DNA of 64,000 nucleotides from Bryobacteraceae bacterium (GTDB taxonomy: Bacteria > Acidobacteriota > Terriglobia > Bryobacterales > Bryobacteraceae), in NCBI GenBank assembly GCA_030041495.1, contig JASHNT010000024.1, positions 20,962 to 84,961 on the forward strand, read 5' to 3'. The notes under the pieces are model-generated. The model saw nothing but the letters and a program-made list of their open reading frames with translations. It did not search any database and was not told the DNA's origin. This document shows positions 41,710-49,901 of the stretch, piece by piece. Within the stretch, counting starts at the first letter, position 1. Each line of letters begins with the position of its first letter. Made by a program: the position numbers and the translations under genes.

Positions 41710-42615
41710 CGCTTAGGGCGACCTCCCAAATATGAGTTGTACCACAACATATCCGGCATGTAATGTTTCGTTTCTCTGGAAAAATAGACCGGGCGTCTGG
41801 TGACGTGCATTCTGAATTATGTTGGAGCAGGGTGAAAGGGGGGCTTGCGATGCGGGTCCTGGACTTGGCGGAGAAGGCGTTGGACGGGGATGTCAACTTC
41901 GCAGGACTGGCGGAGGCTAGGTGATTGGCTGTGGTCTCAAGCGCACCGCTTTCCCGCGGCGCCGCGGCCTCCGGCATTTTAGGGATCGCGGGTTCCGCGA
42001 TCTCCTGTTCGCCTACGTCGATGTGCCAGTGTCTCGGGGGAGGCGGGTTGCCTGGCGTGTTAGATCACTTCAGCGAGGCTGAGTCGCAGACAATCGGATC
42101 GCCGTTGATTGTGGCGGCTTCCATTGGGCGGACGCTCTGGGGACTACAGACGCGGGTCGCCGTGCAAATGCCAAATAGCGGCGGGGGAGGGGGATTTGCG
42201 GCTGCTGAGCACTCCGTTCGGGAAGGGGTGGTTTTTTTGCGAGAACTGGGTCGGCGGGGACGGCGGGTCCGAGAGGGTTGGTGGCGAGGGCGACGGAATG
42301 CCCGCGAATTTCTCAGGGGCTCGTGGAACAAGAGCGGGAGCGGTCGGGCGATGCGTGGCCCCGGCGGGGGCATCTGTGCGGGTTCCTGGGGGATGAGCGC
42401 AAATGTTCGGCAGGGTCTGGAGGCGGGGCGTTGGGGTGCCGGACGCGCTGCGTTTTTAGGCGCCTCTTGGGTTCATACTGCCGATTGACCAGCCGACTGT
42501 GCCGGTGGCAAACACGATCACTCCAACGCACAGGCTGTTCGCGAATTTTGGATGCCGTGAAATGGTGAGGGCTGCTCGCGCCCAAGCTGGATGTGTCCCG
42601 CGGAAATGTGCGGGT
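41710..42615. other. gene-poor interval upstream of the CBASS operon
   Basis: I find no supported gene in about 900 bases. The first 110 bases are AT-rich for this genome and probably hold the CBASS promoter. From about 42170 to 42440 the plus strand is strongly G-biased, with many runs of four to six G, and no frame shows protein-like composition. A 24-codon frame at 41850-41924 (MRVLDLAEKALDGDVNFAGL) and a 38-codon hydrophobic frame ending at 42456 on the minus strand (SLCVGVIVFATGTVGWSIG) look faintly protein-like; they may be relics of genes at the edge of a defence island. Confidence 0.4.
41736..41748. promoter_or_regulatory. palindrome upstream of the CBASS operon
   Basis: GTTGTACCACAAC has 5-base inverted arms around three central bases. 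It lies 27 bases upstream of the first CBASS gene (41709, minus strand) in a locally AT-rich stretch (41727-41815) that contrasts with its surroundings. A repressor site or part of the promoter is plausible; no exact -10 or -35 match is obvious. Confidence 0.35.
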
Positions 42616-43476
42616 TTAGTTCTCGCTCGGGGTTTTTTCCATGTGGTCGATGACCAGGACTTCAAGGGAGGTTTTGCGGCGTTCGAGGTTGAGGCCGAGT
42701 TTTTCGAGGGCGGAGCTCATGGCGTCGGGCGAGGCTGAATCCAGCGCCTTGAGGGCTTCGGGCGGCAGGGGGACGCCTTGCTGGACGGCGGCTCGGATCA
42801 TGAGCGTGCGGAAATCCTCGGCAGTGAATTCGAGGGAAAAATCGTAGATGCCCTTGAGGCCGGTGAAGTCGACCACGGGACGGCCGGTGAAGCGCGAAAG
42901 GATTTCGGCGATGGCTTCCATGGGGAATTTCTTGCCTTCGAGCTTGTTGTTGCCCATGCTAAAGGAGCCGCCGTTGCCGGTGTCGACAGTTGAGCCGGAA
43001 CTGTCGCCGTTGGCGACGACACTGACGTTATCGGGATTTGCGGCAGGAGCCGGGTCCGTGGGCGATTCTTTGAGTTTGGGTCCGCCTTTGGCGACGACAA
43101 GCGCGTAGACGGGAAACTCGCGGGTTTCGCGATGCAGCTTCATCTGGAAACGATCCGTGAGGAGCGCACCGACCATGGAGGCGATCTGCTTGTCAGTGGC
43201 TTTGGCGGAAAGCTTGGCGTTGATATCGAAGCGGGCTGAGGCCATCCAGTCCGGAGCGACGATCTGATAGTCCTTGACGCTGTAAGCCCAGCGGATGTAA
43301 TCGCGCAGAGAGAGCAGGAGGCAGTTGACCTGGGCTCCATCGATGTGGATGCCGGCGGTGACTTGGCCGGGAGTGAGATCGGAGGGACGAATCGAAGCGA
43401 CTTCGAAGGAGGCTCCGGGCGGCTGCGCCAGCGCGAGTCCGGGGACAAGGATCGAAACTAATAGCGCATTTTTCAC
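42616..43476 (-). CDS. TIGR03435 family protein
   Basis: The 286-residue protein opens with a signal peptide (ALLVSILVPGLALAQP) and the family start ASFEVASIRPSDLTPG, then RWAYSVKDYQIVAPDWM, DRFQMKLHRETREFPVYALVV, VVDFTGLKGIYDFSLEF and the C-terminal LGLNLERRKTSLEVLVIDHMEK. The start overlaps the stop of an upstream membrane-protein gene (ATGA), itself overlapped with an ECF sigma gene. This ties the family to an extracytoplasmic-function sigma system here, a hint that TIGR03435 proteins work in envelope signalling. Function is otherwise unknown. Confidence 0.92.
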   Translation of the reverse strand: MKNALLVSILVPGLALAQPPGASFEVASIRPSDLTPGQVTAGIHIDGAQVNCLLLSLRDYIRWAYSVKDYQIVAPDWMASARFDINAKLSAKATDKQIASMVGALLTDRFQMKLHRETREFPVYALVVAKGGPKLKESPTDPAPAANPDNVSVVANGDSSGSTVDTGNGGSFSMGNNKLEGKKFPMEAIAEILSRFTGRPVVDFTGLKGIYDFSLEFTAEDFRTLMIRAAVQQGVPLPPEALKALDSASPDAMSSALEKLGLNLERRKTSLEVLVIDHMEKTPSEN

Positions 43477-44063
43477 AGGAAAGCCTCCTTATTGTTGGCT
43501 GCGAAGTTGGTGAGATAGAAAAGTTCGGCGCGCTTCTTGTAGTGGTACCAAGCGAGGAAAGCGAAGAACGCGGCAGTGCAGCCCCAGATGACATCGATAG
43601 GCATGGAGCTGAACCAGAGCCATTCGGGCAGCGGCATCTGCCGCGCGGGGCTGTGCAGGTAGACCCAGCCGAGGACGAAAGCGGTCTGAACGAGATAGAA
43701 AGCGGCGGCGAACCAGACGGCGGCGAGCCGGGCCCGGCAGCGGCGGATGGAGAGATCGACGAAGGCGGCTGTGGTCCGCGCGGACGGACCCCAGTTGCCG
43801 CGATTGACGGTAGCCGAGAAAGCCCAGGCCACGGCGATCATGAACCAGGTGCCCATGTCCAGCCAGAAAGTGCCGGGACTGGGCGATTTGATGGCATACA
43901 GAGTGGTTGCTCCGCCGATAGCGATGGTGACGAAGATGTCCGCGAGGAGCATGATGCGCATGAAGCGGGTCTGACGTTCCACACGGCGGCGCAGGGCGGG
44001 AGGGATCGCCGTTTCCGATTGCCACTGGCCGCGCCAGGTTTCGAGTTCCATATCCGTGTTCAT
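43473..44063 (-). CDS. four-helix membrane protein, probable anti-sigma-like partner
   Basis: The 196-residue protein has a cytosolic N-terminus (MELETWRGQWQSETAIPPALRRR) and four membrane helices: IMLLADIFVTIAIGGATTL, FMIAVAWAFSATV, LAAVWFAAAFYLVQTAFVLGW and IDVIWGCTAAFFAFLAW. It has no zinc-binding HxxxCxxC motif typical of classic anti-sigma factors. It sits between an ECF sigma gene and a TIGR03435 gene, overlapping both by four bases, so a role in controlling that sigma factor at the membrane is likely but inferred from position. Confidence 0.8.
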   Translation of the reverse strand: MNTDMELETWRGQWQSETAIPPALRRRVERQTRFMRIMLLADIFVTIAIGGATTLYAIKSPSPGTFWLDMGTWFMIAVAWAFSATVNRGNWGPSARTTAAFVDLSIRRCRARLAAVWFAAAFYLVQTAFVLGWVYLHSPARQMPLPEWLWFSSMPIDVIWGCTAAFFAFLAWYHYKKRAELFYLTNFAANNKEAFL

Positions 44064-44605
44064 CGGAGTTTCTCCAAAAAATCCCGCAGCATCTGGCGGC
44101 CGCGCGTGAGCCGAGCGCCGACGTTATTTTCCGAAATGCCGAGGACTTCGGCGATTTCGCCATAACTCAAGCCTTCGAGCAAAAGCGTGACGGGCTGGCG
44201 GTAAATAAGCGGCAATTGGCGGATGGCGCTGCGTAGTGCGGCGGCGCGCTGCTCCTGAGCGAGGCCGGCTTCGGGAGTGGGCGAGGGATCGCGAGGTTCG
44301 GGTGCTTCTTCGGTTCCGGCGCTTTGTGCGCGGGTCCGCGCGAGGTGCGTGATGGCGCGGTTGTGGGCGATGCGAAATACGAATGTGCGCTCCGAGCATT
44401 CGCCGCGGAATCCGGGCAGGGCGAGCCAGAGGGCGATGGCGATGTCCTGGAGGAGATCGTCACGGTCACTGAGGGTGTTGGTGTAGCTGGCGGCGAGGCG
44501 CGATAAAGCCGCGCCATGGGCGGCGACGACGCGGTCGAACTCGCGCTCCAGAGTGCGGCGGTCCACGTTCTCGAAGTCTCCGGCGAAAGCCTCGATCGTC
44601 GCCAT
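44060..44605 (-). CDS. ECF-type RNA polymerase sigma factor
   Basis: The 181-residue protein has sigma region 2 (AALSRLAASYTNTLSDRDDLLQDIAIALWLALPGF, ERTFVFRIAHNRAITHLAR) and region 4 (AIRQLPLIYRQPVTLLLEGLSYGEIAEVLGISENNVGARLTRGRQML), joined by an acidic Pro-rich linker. It has no additional domain. The membrane-protein gene overlaps its end by four bases, then TIGR03435 follows: a three-gene operon that may autoregulate. The downstream regulon is not visible. Confidence 0.95.
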   Translation of the reverse strand: MATIEAFAGDFENVDRRTLEREFDRVVAAHGAALSRLAASYTNTLSDRDDLLQDIAIALWLALPGFRGECSERTFVFRIAHNRAITHLARTRAQSAGTEEAPEPRDPSPTPEAGLAQEQRAAALRSAIRQLPLIYRQPVTLLLEGLSYGEIAEVLGISENNVGARLTRGRQMLRDFLEKLR

Positions 44606-44655
44606 GTTCCTGATCTGGTAGTCAGGCGGCGAAGAAAAACCTTACAAAAAAGTTA

Positions 44656-44680
44656 GCCGCGAATACACGCGATGAATGAG
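44656..44680. repeat. dispersed GCGAAT repeat, copy 3 (diverged)
   Basis: GCCGCGAATACACGCGATGA, then ATGAG. It shares the GCCGCGAAT..ACGCGA core with the copies at 36452 and 37142. It lies in the interval between the ECF sigma gene and the small zinc-binding protein. Confidence 0.5.
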
Positions 44681-44688
44681 AGCCAGAG

Positions 44689-44934
44689 CTACTCTTGGGC
44701 AGGCATCTGGGTGTCGCTGTCGCGCCAGGCGCTGAGCTTAAGGCGGCGGCAAACCCAGCAGAGGCCTTCGCTGGAAGTGGGGGCGCATTCGGCTCCACAG
44801 ACCACGCAGTGTTGGACTTTTTTGAAACGGTCGGATTCGATGGCGCGCCGGGCTTCTTCGAGCAAGACTTCGGGAACGACACTTTCCGCAAGCGGCGCGC
44901 CGGCCGGCTGCGGTTGGGGGCGTTTCCTCTTCAC
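44689..44934 (-). CDS. small zinc-ribbon-like hypothetical protein (81 aa)
   Basis: An 81-residue basic protein (MKRKRPQPQPAGAP) with a Cys arrangement HCVVCGAECAPTSSEGLCWVCRRLKL: two CxxC pairs (CVVC, CWVC) that probably hold one zinc ion, plus an additional Cys. The middle (VVPEVLLEEARRAIESDRFKKV) is helical. No family is recognised. It ends ten bases from the edge of the GCGAAT repeat and is divergent from fabD, whose start is 69 bases away. Confidence 0.6.
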   Translation of the reverse strand: MKRKRPQPQPAGAPLAESVVPEVLLEEARRAIESDRFKKVQHCVVCGAECAPTSSEGLCWVCRRLKLSAWRDSDTQMPAQE

Positions 44935-45002
44935 GACTTTTAATATAGCAGGTGTGAGAAAGGCCGCAAAGGGCCAGGCGGGCTACAATCGAAGTTTCGC
45001 TC

Positions 45003-45935
45003 ATGAAGACTGCATTCTTATTTCCGGGCCAGGGTTCGCAATATGCGGGGATGGGCAAGAGCCTGGCCGATTCGTACCCAGAAGCCGCGAGAGTATTCGG
45101 GGCGGCGGATGAAGCTTTGGGGTTCGCGCTATCGCAGGTGTGCTTCGAGGGGCCGGAGGAGCAACTGAAGCTGACCGAGAACACGCAGCCGGCGCTGCTG
45201 GCGGTGTCGACGGCCGCCTGCACCGTGCTCCGTGGCAAAGGTCTGACGGCGGATTACGTCGCCGGGCATAGTCTGGGCGAGTACTCGGCGCTGGTGGCGG
45301 CGGGATCGCTCGATTTTGCGGATGCGGTGCGATTGGTGCGCAAGCGCGGGAGATATATGCAAGAGGCGGTGCCCGCGGGAGTGGGTGCGATGGCGGCTTT
45401 GCTGAAGCTGCCGGAAGGGAAGCTGGAAGGGGTACTTAACGACGCTGCGCAAGGAGAGGTAGTGACGGCGGCGAACCTGAATTCGCCAGACCAGATTGTG
45501 ATCGCGGGGAACGCGAGCGCGGTGGCTCGCGCGATGGAGCTGGCGAAGGCGGCGGGGGCTCGGAGGGCGGTGAGTTTGCCGGTGAGCGCTCCGTTCCATT
45601 GCCCGCTGATGAGGCCGGCGCAAGAGCGATTGAAGACGGATCTGGATGCGATCAGGTTTCGCGATTTGGAAACGCCGCTGATCAACAACTGGCAGGCGCG
45701 GGAGATCCGGACGGGCGCGGAGGCTCGGGAGGGGTTGTACCAACAGGTGCCGAATCCGGTGCGCTGGAATGAGTCGATCCGGACGCTGGCCGGGTTGGGC
45801 GTGACGCGCTTCATCGAAGTAGGCGCGGGAGCGGTGCTGACCGGGCTGCTGCGCAACATCGACGCAAGCTTAGAAGGCGCGAGGTTCGGCGAGGCCGAAG
45901 ATTGGGAGAAACTCAGCGCGGCCGCGGCGCGTTAA
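45003..45935 (+). CDS. fabD: malonyl-CoA:ACP transacylase
   Basis: The 310-residue protein begins MKTAFLFPGQGSQYAGMGKSL and has the active-site motif VAGHSLGEYSALVAAG (Ser nucleophile), QEAVPAGVGAMAALL, and VSAPFHCPLMRPA with the catalytic His. It moves malonyl from CoA to acyl carrier protein at the start of fatty-acid synthesis. Length is normal. Its usual partners fabH, fabG and acpP are not adjacent; it stands alone between two minus-strand genes. Confidence 0.97.
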   Translation: MKTAFLFPGQGSQYAGMGKSLADSYPEAARVFGAADEALGFALSQVCFEGPEEQLKLTENTQPALLAVSTAACTVLRGKGLTADYVAGHSLGEYSALVAAGSLDFADAVRLVRKRGRYMQEAVPAGVGAMAALLKLPEGKLEGVLNDAAQGEVVTAANLNSPDQIVIAGNASAVARAMELAKAAGARRAVSLPVSAPFHCPLMRPAQERLKTDLDAIRFRDLETPLINNWQAREIRTGAEAREGLYQQVPNPVRWNESIRTLAGLGVTRFIEVGAGAVLTGLLRNIDASLEGARFGEAEDWEKLSAAAAR

Positions 45936-46042
45936 AAGAGCAGGGGAAGAAGGATGGGGCGGCGGGAGTGGGCGCTAATGAGCGCTCGCAGTTGCGAGGG
46001 AAGCCCGCCGCTTCCATGCTCTGTTTTGCTCGCGGGTTTTCT

Positions 46043-46762
46043 TCAAAAGTGCGGCAGTGTCTGGCGAGCCAAAGCTGCGTGGATGAGAGTCGCTGCGTAG
46101 GCGTGGTCTAAGGCTTCGGGTGTTTTGAAGTCGAAGCCGCGCCGCCAGCTCGCGGGAGCCTCAGGGTGGACGCCAGTGAGGATCACCCATCCGGTTCCGA
46201 AACTTCCCTCCGCGATGGCGGGCGTTCCGTCCGGATACCTGGCGACAACCGATCCCCAACCGCTGAGCTGCGGACCGTCCTCCCAATACATTTCGAGTGT
46301 TTGTCCTTCCGCCGTTGAGATCGGTGCTACTTGCTTGCGGATGCCGCGAGCTTCGGCGGCGTAGAAAGAGAACTGCGGACCTGACGTCAGGTTCAGACCG
46401 TTGTAGGGGGAGTTGGCGGCGAAAAAAGCGCCCGCGCAGATTCCCAGGTAATTCAAGCCATTCCGGACGGCGGTGCGAATATTCGCGGCTGAGCTTGAAG
46501 TCAGGCTGTTGCCGAGGCGTTCGAAATTTCCACCGGGAACGATGAGCAGGCGAGAACGCAGAATTTCCGATTCGGTCATTCCCTTCAACTGGCGGGAATT
46601 GATGAGTGAATACTGGAGACGCTCGCCGCTCAGGATTTTCTCTAGCGACGCGACGTCTTCGGGGGAAGTTCCAGCGCCGTTGAACAGAAGGATCGGAGCC
46701 GGGCCGGTAGTTGGCCGGCAGGCTGTGAGTACTACACAAACAGCCAACAGGCCGGCCCTCAT
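46043..46762 (-). CDS. BPL-N-like (biotin-protein-ligase N-terminal) lipoprotein
   Basis: The 239-residue protein has a lipoprotein signal (LLAVCVVLTAC, lipobox LTAC). The rest is a class I glutamine-amidotransferase-like fold: ILLFNGAGTSPEDVASLEKIL, LLIVPGGNFERL, and NYLGICAGAFFAA, where Cys in GICAGA is the nucleophile position; HPEAP provides a likely His. BPL-N domains have no fixed function; bacterial exported members occur alone. No biotin genes lie nearby. It is convergent with fabD 107 bases away. Confidence 0.8.
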   Translation of the reverse strand: MRAGLLAVCVVLTACRPTTGPAPILLFNGAGTSPEDVASLEKILSGERLQYSLINSRQLKGMTESEILRSRLLIVPGGNFERLGNSLTSSSAANIRTAVRNGLNYLGICAGAFFAANSPYNGLNLTSGPQFSFYAAEARGIRKQVAPISTAEGQTLEMYWEDGPQLSGWGSVVARYPDGTPAIAEGSFGTGWVILTGVHPEAPASWRRGFDFKTPEALDHAYAATLIHAALARQTLPHF

Positions 46763-46832
46763 AGCTTCACCATAGCAACCGTCGATGGCACCTTAGCAAC
46801 CGGCGATAGCGCGGCGGGTAGAATGGTTGAAG

Positions 46833-47840
46833 ATGCTCCCCAGCGAATTAAAGATTGGCCCCGTTACGATTGCTCCGGCGACGGTGCTGGCTCCCATGGC
46901 GGGCGTGACCGACACGGTGTTCCGGCGCTTGATCCGGTCGCAGGGAGGGTGCGGGCTGATCATGACGGAGTTCACCAGCTCGCACGGGATCGTGGCGACG
47001 GCGCGGGGGAAGAAGCCCGCCCGCACGTTCCGGTATTTGTATTTCGAGCCGGACGAGCATCCGATTTCGGCGCAATTATTCGGAGCCGATCCGGAGGTGC
47101 TGGCAGAAGCCGCGCGGTTCTGCCAGGACCAGGGGTTCGATATTGTCGACATCAATTTCGGTTGCCCGGTGAAGAAGGTGGTGACGTGCAACGGAGGGTC
47201 GGGCTTGCTGCGCGATTTACCGCTGGTGGAGCGGATTCTACGCACGGTGCGCGCGGCGATTTCGATTCCGCTGACGATGAAGTTTCGCGCGGGGTGGAAC
47301 GACCGGGAGCTGGTGGGTCCGAAGATGGCGAAGCTGGCCGAGGATTGCGGATTGCAGGCGGTCGCGCTGCATCCAAGGACGCGCGAGCAGGGCTATAGCG
47401 GCACCGCGGATTGGGCTCGCATCGCCGAGGTGAAGGCCGCGGTGAAGATTCCGGTGATCGGCAACGGGGACATCGTCAAGCCGGAGGACGCGGTGCGGAT
47501 GGTCGCGGAGACGCAGTGCGATGCGGTGATGATCGGGCGGGCGGCTTCGTCGAATCCGTGGATTTTCCAGCAAATTGAAGAATATTTGCGGGCCGGGTCG
47601 TATGAGACGCCGCCGGAGAGCGCGCGGTATGAATTGATGCGGCGCTACTACAGCATGTTGATGGAACATCGGACGGAAGATGCCGTTGGGAAGATGAAGC
47701 AGTTCGCGACGTATTTCACGCATGGCGTGCGGAACGGGTCGAAGCTGCGGGCCGATATTTATCACGCGCAGGAGGCCGAAGAGGTGCTCGCGATGGTGGA
47801 CGCGTTCTTCGAGAAGGAGCTGGCGGCGGCGGTGGTTTGA
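46833..47840 (+). CDS. dusB: tRNA-dihydrouridine synthase
   Basis: The frame also allows a TTG two codons earlier; I use the ATG, giving 335 residues. The TIM barrel carries family signatures: APMAGVTDTVFRRLIRSQGG near the FMN site, DINFGCPVKKV with the catalytic Cys, TMKFRAGWND, VALHPRTREQGYSGTADW, PVIGNGDIVKPEDAVRM and DAVMIGRAASSNPWIF. It reduces uridine to dihydrouridine in the tRNA D-loop. The C-terminal helical tRNA-binding domain is present. The DusB assignment rests on general similarity; I am less sure of the subfamily than of the activity. Confidence 0.92.
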   Translation: MLPSELKIGPVTIAPATVLAPMAGVTDTVFRRLIRSQGGCGLIMTEFTSSHGIVATARGKKPARTFRYLYFEPDEHPISAQLFGADPEVLAEAARFCQDQGFDIVDINFGCPVKKVVTCNGGSGLLRDLPLVERILRTVRAAISIPLTMKFRAGWNDRELVGPKMAKLAEDCGLQAVALHPRTREQGYSGTADWARIAEVKAAVKIPVIGNGDIVKPEDAVRMVAETQCDAVMIGRAASSNPWIFQQIEEYLRAGSYETPPESARYELMRRYYSMLMEHRTEDAVGKMKQFATYFTHGVRNGSKLRADIYHAQEAEEVLAMVDAFFEKELAAAVV

Positions 47841-47859
47841 AAGAACGCGTGCGATGCGG

Positions 47860-48302
47860 TTACGTCGCTGGCCGACGGCGGCGTCGATTAGCGACGACGA
47901 TCCCCAGCGAGTAGAAGCAACACGCGACCGCGGGCAGCGTTACAGATGCAAAGAACACACCCCAGACGTGAGTCATTCAGTAGAAAAGCTTCGGGAGTTC
48001 GCTAGGCAGCGACAACAGGTCATAGACACTGCCCAAGGCCACCAGCGATACCGGCAATACCCAGACCCAAGTACCGCCCGAAGTGACGGATCGAGGCACG
48101 CGAATCTGTACCGCGTAGCCCGCCAGGAAGCCCACCAAGATCGAGGTCGCGTACCCTGTCACATCCTGGTTGGCAATCCCTTCGAGACCGGCTGAGATCA
48201 CCCGCCCGCTATCGCAGTTGCGATGCAGAGTCCCAACGGAACGGCCAGAATCTCTACGACGAGGAGTGAAGGGGAGAACTCGGGCGGTTTGGAGTCGAAC
48301 AT
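47860..48302 (-). pseudogene. small multi-helix membrane protein broken by a frameshift and a stop
   Basis: Three consecutive pieces read as one membrane protein. From ATG 48302: MFDSKPPEFSPSLLVVEILA, then a helix ending IATAIAGG at a TGA (48198-48200). In the next frame, from the overlapping GTG (48201): VISAGLEGIANQDVTGYATS, helix ILVGFLAGYAVQI, WVWVLPVSLVALGSVYDLL and ending LPKLFY at TGA (47977-47979). Directly in frame after it: MTHVWGVFFASVTLPAVACC, ending NRRRRRPAT (stop 47860-47862). One missing G in GGG would join pieces 1 and 2 (IAGGVISAG); a TGG in place of TGA would join 2 and 3. A set of overlapping small genes is the alternative. Confidence 0.6.
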
Positions 48303-48398
48303 CGAGCTGAGTCAGCCTCGATCGATGGTACAACGCCTGATCGCGGCATTGCCATCGTCGTGGGCAGAAGAGCGGAAATGAGTGTACTCTCCCGGTTT

Positions 48399-49700
48399 CT
48401 ACTTCCAGTAATCCGGGATGTTCGGCTTGGTGTCGCGGACGATTTCGAGGATCGCTTTGCGATCCTCGGGGCTGGTTTTGGCGAACGCAGGGTCCTGGTT
48501 CTTTCCGCTCAGCACGTCATAGAGGCCCTGGTAAACCTTGGCTCGGACAGGGTCGGGCAGGTCGTCGAAAGCCGGGCTATAAATCATGTAGCTGAGCGGG
48601 TACTTGAACATGCGTTTGGTGAGGTCGAAGTCGCGCAGGGAGCGGCCCTGCTTATCGTGCGGGCCCTGCTCGGGGAAAGTCTTGGTGAAATCGGAGACGC
48701 CGGCGACCGGATCGTAAAGAGTCGCTTCGTGAGCGAACAGCATGTAGCGGACGAGGACTTCGACGTCGGAGTCGATCTGTTGGGTGGTTGCCGGGTCGGC
48801 GGTTTTACCGTCGTGCTCGGCGATGCGCTCATCCCAGCCGGCGCGGATCAGCAGGTTGATCATGCGCGTTTCGTGCTCCAGCGTCATCAGCGCGATCAGG
48901 TCACTGGTCTGCGCCGCGTAGCCGGTGAAATCGAAGCGGCCCTTGAGGCTGGTGAGGTTCTGCGAGTTGTGCATGTCCAGCACGTCGGGCGCGTGGGGAT
49001 CGCGGGCGACGGCGTTGCCCATATGATTCATGCCGCCGGTGGTTCCGGTGACATACCAGCCTCCCCAGCGCTTCTCAATGGGAGTGTCATCGTCGGTGAC
49101 CGGATTCTGTGAGCGCGTGGAAGGCATGCCGCTAGCATCGGGAAAAACGGAGCCGACCAGCAAGCCGGGGATACCGAGGGTCGCGGGACCCTGGTGGCAT
49201 TGCAGGCAGGAATCGCGGCGGATGAATTGGGGATGGTCGGATTTTTCGATATCGAGAGTGTAGAAGACCATGCCCTGTTTGGGATCGAGCGCGGCGAATT
49301 CCAGCACGTCGCCGCTGCGGACCGAGCCCATCATGACCTCGTCATTGAAGAAGAGAGCGCGCGGATTGGACGGCGAAATTTTGGCGGCCTGGAAACTGGT
49401 TTTGGAAAATACCAGCGATTGCGAATCGGGATTCAGGTTGAGATTCTTGAGCAGGCTGGGCAGATAGCCGAGACCGCCGGAGTCGTAGTCGAGCTTGGCT
49501 TTGCCTTCGGCCAGCCGCTTTTCCAGGCGCGTGATGGCGTCGTCGGCCGGAGTCTTGGCGTATTCGATCGCGGGGTGGTCGAGCGGAAGAATGGTGAGAT
49601 TCTGAGAGCTTTGGTCGGCTGAGATTCGATCCAGGAAGATGAAAGCGGGGACAGCTACGGCGGCTGCTATAAGAACGGACCTTGCGGACACGGCAAGCAT
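48399..49700 (-). CDS. exported single-haem c-type cytochrome
   Basis: The 433-residue protein has a signal anchor (SVLIAAAVAVPAFIFLD) and one haem-binding motif, SCLQCHQGPATLGIPG. The region before it (YDSGGLGYLPSLLKNLNLNP, QSLVFSKTSFQAAKISPSNPRALFFND) and after it (WGGWYVTGTTGGMNHMGN, LIALMTLEHETRMINLLIRAGWD) is shared with the protein at 51110-52384; the two are paralogues throughout. A His pair and Met residues could complete haem ligation. I know the type as large, uncharacterised acidobacterial exported cytochromes; a periplasmic redox role is inferred. Confidence 0.88.
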   Translation of the reverse strand: MLAVSARSVLIAAAVAVPAFIFLDRISADQSSQNLTILPLDHPAIEYAKTPADDAITRLEKRLAEGKAKLDYDSGGLGYLPSLLKNLNLNPDSQSLVFSKTSFQAAKISPSNPRALFFNDEVMMGSVRSGDVLEFAALDPKQGMVFYTLDIEKSDHPQFIRRDSCLQCHQGPATLGIPGLLVGSVFPDASGMPSTRSQNPVTDDDTPIEKRWGGWYVTGTTGGMNHMGNAVARDPHAPDVLDMHNSQNLTSLKGRFDFTGYAAQTSDLIALMTLEHETRMINLLIRAGWDERIAEHDGKTADPATTQQIDSDVEVLVRYMLFAHEATLYDPVAGVSDFTKTFPEQGPHDKQGRSLRDFDLTKRMFKYPLSYMIYSPAFDDLPDPVRAKVYQGLYDVLSGKNQDPAFAKTSPEDRKAILEIVRDTKPNIPDYWK

Positions 49701-49901
49701 GCTTTAGTGATAGCACGCTGAGGGCCAACGCGTTGCTACCGTTGAGGCCGTATTCTCGCAGAACGTTGAGCGATTCGGCGCAGGGGTGGGTGAAAAGGCG
49801 CGGCGGGAGAGGATCCTGGTGGGTTCCGAAGGACCGGTTGCACTGGCGATACCGAATCTTGACGGGCACTCGAGTAAACTCATGAATCTGCCTCCGCCGG
49901 C

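Noticed and set aside
41522..41977. 151-codon minus-strand frame overlapping the queC-like gene start
   Set aside because: It overlaps a clear gene in another frame and shows no recognisable domain.
41925..42488. 187-codon plus-strand frame in the gene-poor interval
   Set aside because: Gly/Arg-rich, no protein-like segments, and G-run composition explains the open frame; no ribosome binding site or family match.
42456..42575. Minus-strand hydrophobic frame ending VGWSIGSMNPRGA
   Set aside because: No usable start codon and no family match; kept only as a faint relic in the interval description.
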